A DNA stretch of 6,543 nt, taken from contig CACYDL010000126.1 of assembly GCA_902773195.1 (NCBI GenBank), forward strand, positions 1-6,543, in the 5' to 3' direction. The position numbers were made by a program, and so were the translations under genes. The notes below the pieces were generated by a model. The model saw only the letters and a list, made by a program, of their open reading frames with translations. It was not told where the DNA came from and searched no databases. Positions 1-5,671 of the stretch are shown here, one piece after another (position 1 is the first letter of the stretch; each line of letters begins with the position of its first letter). The DNA comes from an uncultured Lachnospiraceae bacterium (GTDB taxonomy: Bacteria; Bacillota_A; Clostridia; Lachnospirales; Lachnospiraceae).

Positions 1-188
1 CGGACGAGGACTGGAGAAACCGCGAAAAATGGGATCTCTACGAGGAGGCGATCAACGAGATGCTCCAGAAGACGAACACGTCCTTCGCGCCGTGGTATGT
101 GCTGGAATCGGTGGATAAGAAATACGCCAGGATCAAGGCGCTCAGGATCGTGGTGGACAGGCTGAAAAAGGCCTGCGGCAGGAAGTAA
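1..188 (+). CDS. PPK2-family polyphosphate kinase / phosphotransferase, C-terminal end (partial)
   Basis: Only the last 61 codons are present; the reading frame begins at base 3 and ends with TAA at 186-188. The peptide starts DEDWRNREKWDLYEEAINEM and continues with an SFAPWYVLES segment and a DKKYARIKALR segment. This W..Y..A...M, APW and KxxARI pattern is the conserved C-terminal part of the polyphosphate kinase 2 family, soluble enzymes that move phosphate between polyphosphate and nucleotides (AMP, ADP or GDP depending on subclass). The Walker motifs lie upstream of the window, so the subclass and nucleotide preference cannot be told. The gene converges on the minus-strand SRP RNA, and its stop codon runs into the A-tract that forms that RNA's U-rich 3' end. 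No separate plus-strand terminator is visible before the SRP RNA gene. Family assignment is by recognition of the motif and is quite secure. Confidence 0.85.
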   Translation, partial: DEDWRNREKWDLYEEAINEMLQKTNTSFAPWYVLESVDKKYARIKALRIVVDRLKKACGRK

Positions 189-212
189 AAAAAACGCAAA
201 AAAAATCCGTGC
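187..212 (-). terminator. 3' end and intrinsic terminator of SRP RNA
   Basis: Read on the minus strand, the 3' strand of the SRP RNA terminal helix (GCACGGATT, 212-204) leads straight into eight T residues (205-198), then GCG, then a second run of eight T (194-187). The helix partner is far away at 466-474, so this is the long-range closing stem of the RNA followed by a U-tract, a common way for SRP RNA genes to end. The distal T-run overlaps the TAA stop codon of the converging PPK2 gene. Confidence 0.7.
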
Positions 213-474
213 GCCTCACTCTGAATGGGTTCCAACAGACGTTACCCCGACAGTTAACTCGACCCAGGCACCCCCGCGGCACACACGAGCTTCCACTTAG
301 TGCTGCTGTGTTCCCACCCTGACACGGTTCATGGATTCGCATTGCGCAGGACCCGGGCGTCAACGCCACTTGAAGGGGGCGGCTCCATCAGAACACACCC
401 TCGGATGCGGCATCACCCCTGCTGTAGCGGACTGCAGGTTACAGGGCCCCGCTAATGCCCCGGCTGCACGGATT
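204..474 (-). ncRNA. ffs: Signal recognition particle RNA (large, Gram-positive type with Alu domain)
   Basis: This is the RNA core of the signal recognition particle. With Ffh it binds signal sequences at the ribosome and targets nascent chains to the membrane via FtsY. On the minus strand the helix 8 signature is complete: GTCAGG (323-318), then GTG, a GGAA tetraloop (314-311), CAC, and AGCAGC (307-302), followed by ACTAAG. The 5' part carries the Alu-domain block CCCTGTAACC with its UGUAA core, as in Bacillus and Clostridium scRNA. The ends are set by perfect 9-bp complementarity between AATCCGTGC at the 5' end (474-466) and GCACGGATT at the 3' end (212-204), giving about 271 nt, the size expected for the large form. 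A strong promoter lies just upstream and a U-tract just downstream. In Bacillus subtilis the equivalent gene (scr) lies beside dnaX in the same direction; here it is reversed and pfkA separates them. Exact ends are accurate to a few bases. Confidence 0.95.
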
Positions 475-479
475 CCGTA

Positions 480-508
480 AGTATATAGTAAATTCACTTA
501 ATTGTCAA
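480..508 (-). promoter_or_regulatory. Sigma-A-type promoter of SRP RNA
   Basis: On the minus strand a perfect -35 TTGACA (508-503) is followed by a 17-bp spacer and -10 TATACT (485-480). The expected start is 6-7 nt further, at about 473-475, which coincides with the first base of the SRP RNA terminal helix. Near-consensus hexamers and ideal spacing suit a highly expressed stable RNA. Its -35 shares five bases with the divergent pfkA promoter. Confidence 0.85.
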
Positions 509-530
509 ATGTTTCACCAGGTAGTATACT
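502..530 (+). promoter_or_regulatory. Sigma-A-type promoter of the pfkA-dnaX gene cluster
   Basis: On the plus strand TTGTCA (502-507) is followed by a 17-bp spacer and TATACT (525-530), predicting a start near A537 and a leader of about 110 nt before pfkA. The -10 is the same hexamer as in the divergent SRP RNA promoter, and the -35 differs from consensus by one base. It is the only good plus-strand promoter I find between here and the end of cvpA. Confidence 0.75.
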
Positions 531-549
531 TGAGGCAGGATTGACCCGG

Positions 550-625
550 ACAGGGCCCGGCGGCGCCGTCTGAGACCGCCGGAACCTGTGCCGGCAGCGG
601 GATTGAAGAAGCGCGGTTTTCGCGC
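550..625 (+). promoter_or_regulatory. Structured 5' leader of pfkA with two hairpins
   Basis: The leader forms a strong hairpin: ACAGG (550-554) pairs with CCTGT (585-589), and after a 2x2 internal loop CCGGCGG (557-563) pairs with CCGCCGG (576-582) around a 12-nt loop. A second small hairpin pairs GCGCG (611-615) with CGCGC (621-625) around GTTTT, ending six bases before the AGGAGG ribosome binding site. No U-tract follows either stem, so neither is a simple terminator. I do not recognise a known riboswitch or T-box. The structures are visible; a regulatory role is inference. Confidence 0.45.
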
Positions 626-647
626 CAGCAAAGGAGGAGCAACTAAT

Positions 648-1727
648 ATGAAACGAATCGGCTTACTTACCAGCGGAGGCGACTGCCAGGCGCTCAACGC
701 GACGATGCGCGGCGTCGTCAAGGGCCTCAGCCACAATATCAAGGACCTGGAGATCTACGGGTTCGAGGAAGGCTACAAGGGCCTGATCTACGGCAATTAC
801 AGGCTTCTGACCGCGGCTGATTTCTCCGGCATCCTGACGAAGGGCGGCACCATCATCGGCTCCTCCCGTCAGCCGTTCAAGCTCATGCGCGTCCCGGACG
901 CCAACGGTCTGGACAAGGTCGACGCGATGAAGCAGAACTACTACAAGCTCCGCCTGGACTGCCTCGTGATTCTCGGCGGCAACGGAACGCAGAAGACGGC
1001 CAACATGCTCCGCGAGGAGGGACTCAATATCATCCATCTTCCCAAGACCATCGACAACGATATCTGGGGAACGGACCTCACCTTCGGATACCAGTCGGCC
1101 ATCGACATCGCGACCACCGCGATCGACCAGATTCACACCACCGCCTCCTCCCACGGCCGCGTCTTCATCGTCGAGGTAATGGGACACAAGGTCGGATGGC
1201 TCACGCTCTCGGCGGGCGTCGCCTCCGGCGCGGATATCATCCTTCTTCCCGAGATTCCCTATGATCTCAAGAAGGTGTGCGCCGCCATCGACAAGCGCCA
1301 CAAGGGCGGAAAGAAGTTCACGATTCTGGCCGTGGCGGAGGGCGCCATCCCGAAGGATATCGCCAAGCTCGACAAGAAGGAGCAGAAGAAGGAGATGGAG
1401 AAGATCACCTCCAGGTATCCTTCCATTTCCTTCAAGCTGGCGGATGATATCACGAAGAAGACCGGCTACGAAGTCCGCGTCACGGTTCCCGGCCACGTAC
1501 AGCGCGGCGGCTCGCCCGATCCGTTCGACCGCGTCCTCTCCACCAAGCTCGGCGCCTATGCCGCCCAGTGCATCATCAAGGAGGAGTACGGCATCATGGT
1601 CGCGACCGTCAACAACCAGATCAAGAAGGTGGATCTGAGCAAGTCAGCCGGCAAGCTGAAGATGGTGGACCCCAACGACCAGACGGTCCTTCTCGCAAAA
1701 TCGATCGGAATCAGCTTCGGAGACTGA
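648..1727 (+). CDS. pfkA: 6-phosphofructokinase (group III / mixed-substrate type, probably ATP-dependent)
   Basis: Cytosolic glycolytic enzyme that phosphorylates fructose 6-phosphate to fructose 1,6-bisphosphate. The 359-residue protein starts at ATG 648, with AGGAGG at 632-637. An in-frame GTG at 588 is rejected because the extension would translate the hairpin leader and the ribosome binding site. Motifs: the N-terminal nucleotide loop TSGGDCQALNA (8-18), GSSR (71-74), the phosphoryl-donor loop GGNGTQ (110-115), the catalytic loop PKTIDND (132-138, base D136), MGHKVGW (178-184), AEG (230-232) and the sugar-phosphate loop PGHVQRGGSP (281-290). The position equivalent to E. coli Gly104 is glycine, as in ATP enzymes, while the residue before TIDND is lysine, as in PPi enzymes. 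This glycine/lysine combination is known from ATP-using group III enzymes such as those of Streptomyces. The usual Mg-binding Asp of GGDG is Asn112. A lysine-rich stretch (236-252) looks like a surface insertion. dnaX follows after only 6 nt, so the two are probably cotranscribed. Donor specificity is inferred, not shown. Confidence 0.93.
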   Translation: MKRIGLLTSGGDCQALNATMRGVVKGLSHNIKDLEIYGFEEGYKGLIYGNYRLLTAADFSGILTKGGTIIGSSRQPFKLMRVPDANGLDKVDAMKQNYYKLRLDCLVILGGNGTQKTANMLREEGLNIIHLPKTIDNDIWGTDLTFGYQSAIDIATTAIDQIHTTASSHGRVFIVEVMGHKVGWLTLSAGVASGADIILLPEIPYDLKKVCAAIDKRHKGGKKFTILAVAEGAIPKDIAKLDKKEQKKEMEKITSRYPSISFKLADDITKKTGYEVRVTVPGHVQRGGSPDPFDRVLSTKLGAYAAQCIIKEEYGIMVATVNNQIKKVDLSKSAGKLKMVDPNDQTVLLAKSIGISFGD

Positions 1728-1733
1728 TCATCT

Positions 1734-3383
1734 ATGTCATATGTCGCGCTTTACCGCCGGTTCCGGCCCCCGGTCTTCGATGAGGTGAAGGGGCAGGAAC
1801 ATGTGACGAGGACGCTTCGGAACCAGGTGCGGACGGGCAGGCTTCAGCACGCCTATCTGTTCTGCGGGACGAGGGGCACGGGCAAGACGTCGGTGGCCAA
1901 GATCCTCGCCAGAGCGGTCAACTGTGAAAATCCTGACGACGGAAATCCCTGCGGGACGTGCAGCTCCTGCAGGGCGGCCGCCGCCGGCACATCCATGAAT
2001 GTGATTGAGATCGACGCCGCTTCCAACAACGGCGTCGATAATATTCGTGAGCTTATTGAGGAGGTTCAGTACCGCCCCGCCTCGGGAAAGTACAAGGTCT
2101 ATATCATCGACGAGGTCCACATGCTCTCCTCCGGGGCGTTCAACGCCCTGCTGAAGACGCTGGAGGAGCCGCCGGATTACGCCATTTTTATCCTGGCCAC
2201 GACGGAGGCCGGCCGGGTGCCGGTGACGATTCTGTCCCGGTGCCAGCGGTACGATTTCAGAAGGATCGGGACGGATACCATCGTCTCCCGTCTCGGCGAG
2301 CTTCTGGACCGGGAGGGCATCGAGGCGGAGGAGAAGGCCCTCTTCCTGATCGCCTCGGCGGCGGACGGATCCATGCGCGACGCCCTCTCCATCCTGGAGC
2401 GGTGTATCGCCTACTATATCGACGAGCCTCTCACCTGCGAGGGGACCAGAAAGGTCCTGGGGGAGCCCGACCGCACGGTCTTCCGGCAGGTGACGGAGCA
2501 GGTGCTCGCCGGCGACGCGAAGGGGGCGGTCAGAACCTTCGGCAGACAGACCGCTTCGGGCGTGGAGGCGGGGCAGTTCGTCGAGAGCTGGATCCGCTAT
2601 CTGAGAGATCTCCTGATCGTCCTTTCTTCCTCCGCGCCGGACGCCGAAGCGATTCTCGGCATGTCGGGGGATCAGCTGACGGATCTTCTCGACACCGCGT
2701 CGTCCGCCGACGCGGATACGCTGATGCGGTTTATCCGGACCGCCTCGGATCTCCGGAACCGGATGCGGTACTCGGCGGACCGCCGGACGCTGGCCGAAAT
2801 CACCCTGATCAGGCTCGCCGTTCCGGAGAGCGACCCGTCCTCCGACGCGCTCCCCGGGAGAGTGAGGAGCCTGGAGCGGAGACTTGACGAATGGGAGGAA
2901 GGCGGTTATGCTGTCCGCATACAGGGCGGACGCACCCTGCCGGAGAGAGAGCCGCAGGAAGACAGGGCACCGGAGGAAGAGGGAGACGTGCTTCCCGACG
3001 CCGCGCCGGAGGATCTCCGGCAGATCTGCGCGGACTGGAGACATTTTCTGGCGGGGCTCCCGGACGGGCCTTTGAGGACGCAGCTCCGGGCGGACGCGGT
3101 GCCCCAGTACAACGGGGATACCCTTGAGAACCGGCTCTACATCGAGCTCAGGAGCACGGCGCACTCGGAGTGCATGAACCGGGTGCTGGTCAACAACGAC
3201 GATTTCAGGCAGGAGATCGAGAGACAGCTGGAGAAAAGATACGGCAGACGCGTGGAGGTGGAGCTTCACCTCAGGGAGAACCGCGCTGCGGGGCTCCGCA
3301 CCGTCGACGTGGACCGCCAGCTGGAGGCCCTGGCGGGTCTCGGCGTGGAGATTGACGAAGAGGATGATCCGGATCCGTTCTGA
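1734..3383 (+). CDS. dnaX: DNA polymerase III subunit tau/gamma (clamp loader)
   Basis: AAA+ ATPase subunit of the clamp loader that places the beta sliding clamp on DNA and, through its C-terminal part, holds the replicative polymerase. The 549-residue protein begins MSYVALYRRFRP, the standard start. Visible motifs: Walker A GTRGTGKT (45-52), four zinc-module cysteines (C64, C73, C76, C79), Walker B IIDEVH (124-129), LLKTLEEPP (139-147), sensor-1 ILATTE (153-158) and the SRC arginine-finger motif (168-170). Residues of about 180-370 form the lid and collar. An acidic, proline-containing linker (about 385-430) leads to a divergent C-terminal domain with a strongly acidic tail (EIDEEDDPDPF). 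I see no A-rich slippery heptamer that would give a frameshifted short gamma form as in E. coli, so only full-length tau is expected. The best ribosome binding site is a modest GGAG at 1719-1722 inside the end of pfkA, 11 nt from the ATG, suggesting translational coupling. It is followed by ybaB and recR, the classic replication/repair cluster. Confidence 0.96.
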   Translation: MSYVALYRRFRPPVFDEVKGQEHVTRTLRNQVRTGRLQHAYLFCGTRGTGKTSVAKILARAVNCENPDDGNPCGTCSSCRAAAAGTSMNVIEIDAASNNGVDNIRELIEEVQYRPASGKYKVYIIDEVHMLSSGAFNALLKTLEEPPDYAIFILATTEAGRVPVTILSRCQRYDFRRIGTDTIVSRLGELLDREGIEAEEKALFLIASAADGSMRDALSILERCIAYYIDEPLTCEGTRKVLGEPDRTVFRQVTEQVLAGDAKGAVRTFGRQTASGVEAGQFVESWIRYLRDLLIVLSSSAPDAEAILGMSGDQLTDLLDTASSADADTLMRFIRTASDLRNRMRYSADRRTLAEITLIRLAVPESDPSSDALPGRVRSLERRLDEWEEGGYAVRIQGGRTLPEREPQEDRAPEEEGDVLPDAAPEDLRQICADWRHFLAGLPDGPLRTQLRADAVPQYNGDTLENRLYIELRSTAHSECMNRVLVNNDDFRQEIERQLEKRYGRRVEVELHLRENRAAGLRTVDVDRQLEALAGLGVEIDEEDDPDPF

Positions 3384-3403
3384 AAGTCCGGATCACTTCT
3401 TTT
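3366..3403 (+). terminator. Possible weak terminator or attenuator at the end of dnaX
   Basis: GATCCGGA (3366-3373) is perfectly complementary to TCCGGATC (3387-3394), giving an 8-bp stem with a 13-nt loop that contains the dnaX stop codon. It is followed by the T-rich CTTCTTTT (3396-3403). The interrupted T-tract and long loop make it imperfect, so partial termination is more plausible than a full stop. The next 40 bases are AT-rich, but I see no convincing new promoter before ybaB. Confidence 0.35.
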
Positions 3404-3445
3404 CATGTTAATAATGATTCTTAACCATTTACAGGAGGTGGCACC

Positions 3446-3817
3446 GTGGCAAAACGCAGCGGCGGGTTCGGCGGAGGAATGCCGGGCAATATGGGGAATC
3501 TGATGAAGCAGGCCCAGAAGATGCAGCGTCAGATGGAAGAGCAGCAGAAAGAGCTGGAGGAGAAGGAATTCTCTTCGCAGGTCGGCGGAGGCGCCGTGAA
3601 GCTGGTCATGAACGGAAAGAGGGAGATTCTTTCCCTTTCGCTCGATCCGGACGCGGTCGATCCCGAGGACGTCGAGACCCTTCAGGACATGATCATCGCG
3701 GCCTTCAGGGAGACCCTGAAGCAGATCGACGAGCAGCAGGCCTCGCAGATGAGCTCCCTCGCGGGAGGACTCGGAGGCGGACTCGGCATGGGAGGTCTCG
3801 GCGGTGGACTATTTTAG
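3446..3817 (+). CDS. ybaB: YbaB/EbfC family nucleoid-associated protein
   Basis: Small dimeric DNA-binding protein of the YbaB/EbfC family, cytosolic and nucleoid-associated, usually found between dnaX and recR. The 123-residue product has a glycine-rich N-terminus (6-17), a long polar helix of MKQAQKMQRQMEEQQKEL type (20-37), the family core VGGGAVKLVMNGKREILSLSLDP (46-68), a second helix (72-103), and a glycine/leucine-rich tail (106-123) of GGLGGG repeats. The start is GTG at 3446, supported by AGGAGG at 3433-3438 with 7-nt spacing. Family members bend or tether DNA and some act as regulators; the precise role here is unknown. The coding sequence overlaps recR by 14 nt, and its glycine-coding tail supplies the recR ribosome binding site, so the two are likely coupled in translation. 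Family assignment is secure. Confidence 0.93.
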   Translation: MAKRSGGFGGGMPGNMGNLMKQAQKMQRQMEEQQKELEEKEFSSQVGGGAVKLVMNGKREILSLSLDPDAVDPEDVETLQDMIIAAFRETLKQIDEQQASQMSSLAGGLGGGLGMGGLGGGLF

Positions 3818-4403
3818 CGGACACATCAGCGATCTGATCGAACAGCTCCAGGTTCTTCCGGGCATCGGCGCGAAGACGGCTCAGCGGCTCGCGTTTCATA
3901 TCATCAGCATGCCGGAGGAAAAGGTGGCGAGACTGTCGGAGACGCTGATCAGCACCCGCAGAAATGTCAGATACTGTTCCGTGTGCTGTACGCTCACGGA
4001 CGAGGAAAAATGCCCCATCTGCGCGAATGACCGCAGGAATCACCGCATGATCATGGTGGTGGAGACGCCGCGGGATCTCGCCGCCTACGAGAAGACGGGC
4101 AAATACGAGGGCGTTTATCACGTCCTGCACGGGGCGATCTCCCCGATGCTGGGGATCGGCCCGGACGACATCCGCCTGAAGGAGCTCATGAGAAGGCTGA
4201 CGGTCGACGGCGCGGACGAGGTGATCATCGCGACGAATTCGACCCTCGAGGGGGAGACCACCGCGATGTATATCAGCCGGCTGATCCGGCCGACGGGCAT
4301 CCGCGTGACCAGAATCGCCAACGGCGTTCCGGTGGGAGGAGACCTGGAGAACATCGACGAGATCACCCTGCTGAGGGCCTTTGAGGGAAGAACCGAGCTT
4401 TGA
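3804..4403 (+). CDS. recR: Recombination mediator protein RecR
   Basis: Ring-forming DNA-binding protein that acts with RecO (and RecF) to load RecA onto SSB-coated single-stranded gaps in recombinational repair. The 199 residues match the family length. In order: a helix-hairpin-helix segment around LPGIGAKTAQRLAFHI (18-33); a C4 zinc module with C58, C61, C70 and C73 (an extra C62 sits beside it); and a Toprim domain from about 80, with VVETPRDLAAYE (85-96), the highly conserved HVLHGAISPMLGIGPDDI block (106-123) and a VPVGGDLE segment (175-182). Start is GTG at 3804, giving the usual MDYFSGHISDLIEQL opening; GGAGG at 3791-3795 lies 8 nt upstream inside ybaB. Overlap with ybaB is 14 nt and the next gene follows closely, so this is a compact operon segment. 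Nothing is missing from the expected motif set. Confidence 0.97.
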   Translation: MDYFSGHISDLIEQLQVLPGIGAKTAQRLAFHIISMPEEKVARLSETLISTRRNVRYCSVCCTLTDEEKCPICANDRRNHRMIMVVETPRDLAAYEKTGKYEGVYHVLHGAISPMLGIGPDDIRLKELMRRLTVDGADEVIIATNSTLEGETTAMYISRLIRPTGIRVTRIANGVPVGGDLENIDEITLLRAFEGRTEL

Positions 4404-4426
4404 CGGTGTCGGACGAGGAATCTGTG

Positions 4427-5578
4427 ATGGAGAATACTTCCGGCCGGTCCGGAGAAAAACAGAAGAGCGGGAGAGGACGCCTGCCAGCCACGATTGCGGT
4501 CGTGGTTCTTCTTGTGCTGCTCGCGATCGTCCTGAAGAAGACCTCGGACAACCGGACGTATACGAGCTACCGGATTGAGAAATCCGAGCTGAAGACGGAC
4601 AGCGTCTCCCGCTACGAATATGTGGACGGATACGTGCTGAGGTATTCCCGGGACGGTGCGGCCCTGATCAACAAGGATCTGGAGACGCTCTGGACGGTGA
4701 CCTTCTCCATGGAGGATCCGAGGGCCGATGTGTGCAGCGGCCGGATTCTGCTCTATGACCGCCTCGGCACGGCTTTCTACATCTTCGACACGAAGAAGCT
4801 GGTGGGCTCCTTCACGACCGGAAGTCCCATCATAAAAGCCAGGATCTCGGCAAAGGACACGGTCGCCGCCCTCCTGCGTGACGGAGAGAGGACGTATCTG
4901 GTCTATTATGCCAAAGACGGAAGCCAGATCGCCGCGGGGGAATCTTCCATCATCAATCCCGGCTATCCCGTGTCTCTTTCGATCTCCCGGGACGGCCTTC
5001 AGCTGGCGGTCGCCTATCTGACGGCGGCGGACGGCGTGACGGGCACCACGGTCCGGATCTATCACTTCGGGGCCGAGGGGAGAAACCACGAGAACAACAT
5101 GACCGCGGAATTCGTCTATCCCGGCGTGTTCGCCCCGGAGGTGCAGTATCTCGGCGGCAACGAGTGCGCTGTTTTCCGGGATGACGGATTTACGATCATC
5201 AAGGGATCGAAGGCGCCGGAGGAGTGGCGGACGGTCTCCCTGGGAGAGGACATCTGCAGCGTCTTCCACGACGGCACCCATCTGGGCTTCATCACGCGGA
5301 GCTCGGATGCGGAGCACAAGTACTGCATGAGCATCTATTCCACCAACGGAAACCTGATCTCCTCCGTCTACGCGGATACCCCCTACGAGAGAGTGCGGGT
5401 GTGCGGCGACAGGGTGATCCTCAGCAGCCACACGGAATTCAGCGTGCTCAGCACCAAGGGCGTCTGCCGGTTCAGGGGACGCCTGAAGGAAGGTAATATT
5501 TCGGACGCCCTGAAAATAGGGAAAAAACGTCTTCTGATTCTCACGGACCAGAAGATGGAGGTCATCACCCTGCACTAA
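4427..5578 (+). CDS. DUF5711-family membrane-anchored protein of unknown function
   Basis: Predicted single-pass membrane protein of 383 residues. Residues 1-19 are polar and basic (KQKSGRGR), residues about 20-36 form one hydrophobic helix (PATIAVVVLLVLLAIVL), and the rest should lie outside the membrane. The outer part is rich in short beta-strand-like segments ending in aspartate/glycine turns (YSRDGAALINKD, YYAKDGSQIA, SISRDGLQLAVAYL, FRDDGFTIIKG, YSTNGNLISSVYAD), a pattern suggesting a beta-propeller-like fold. The sequence resembles DUF5711 proteins I remember from Lachnospiraceae; no biochemical function is known to me. Start: ATG 4427 has GAGGA at 4415-4419 with good spacing. A TTG at 4400, overlapping the recR stop by 4 nt, would add nine residues and cannot be excluded. 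No signal-peptidase site stands out, so the helix is probably a signal anchor. It lies between recR and a CvpA-like gene, which hints at an envelope role but does not prove one. Confidence 0.82.
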   Translation: MENTSGRSGEKQKSGRGRLPATIAVVVLLVLLAIVLKKTSDNRTYTSYRIEKSELKTDSVSRYEYVDGYVLRYSRDGAALINKDLETLWTVTFSMEDPRADVCSGRILLYDRLGTAFYIFDTKKLVGSFTTGSPIIKARISAKDTVAALLRDGERTYLVYYAKDGSQIAAGESSIINPGYPVSLSISRDGLQLAVAYLTAADGVTGTTVRIYHFGAEGRNHENNMTAEFVYPGVFAPEVQYLGGNECAVFRDDGFTIIKGSKAPEEWRTVSLGEDICSVFHDGTHLGFITRSSDAEHKYCMSIYSTNGNLISSVYADTPYERVRVCGDRVILSSHTEFSVLSTKGVCRFRGRLKEGNISDALKIGKKRLLILTDQKMEVITLH

Positions 5579-5592
5579 GGCGGGGGGTCGCG

Positions 5593-5667
5593 GAGGAGCG
5601 GCCTTTCGCAGGCAGCAGCGGCACGCAGAGGAGCCGGCCTTTCGCAGGCGGCAGCGGCACACGGAGG
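5593..5667 (+). repeat. Two-copy tandem repeat before cvpA-like gene
   Basis: Two adjacent copies of a GC-rich unit, 35 bp (5593-5627) and 36 bp (5628-5663), share the core GGCCTTTCGCAGGC and the following GGCAGCGGCAC-type segment. They differ by one inserted C and a few substitutions. The first bases of a third copy (GAGG, 5664-5667) form the ribosome binding site of the downstream gene. Each unit can fold a small GCC/GGC hairpin around TTTCGCA. The 93-bp intergenic gap consists almost entirely of this repeat. Confidence 0.85.
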
Positions 5668-5671
5668 CGCT

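Noticed and set aside
142..369. Short minus-strand frames within the SRP RNA gene
   Set aside because: They lie inside a clear structural RNA gene and have no protein-like features.
588..647. N-terminal extension of pfkA from an in-frame GTG
   Set aside because: The extension would translate leader hairpins and the AGGAGG site itself; the protein family starts at the MKRIGLLTSGGD segment.
663..1496. A 277-codon open frame on the minus strand opposite pfkA
   Set aside because: The translation is an Asp/Gly/Leu-rich shadow of pfkA with no motif; the plus-strand phosphofructokinase is unambiguous.
1737..3269. A 510-codon open frame on the minus strand opposite dnaX
   Set aside because: It is a shadow of the well-supported dnaX reading frame; composition is unlike a real protein and no start signal is evident.
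3384..3445. Possible promoter for ybaB-recR around AATAAT (3410-3415)
   Set aside because: The -10-like hexamer is reasonable, but the bases 17 bp upstream (TCCGGA) do not resemble a -35, so it is not supported.
5593..5667. CRISPR-like or IS-end interpretation of the repeat before cvpA
   Set aside because: The two copies are directly adjacent with no spacer, there is no transposase or terminal inverted repeat, and two units are too few for an array.
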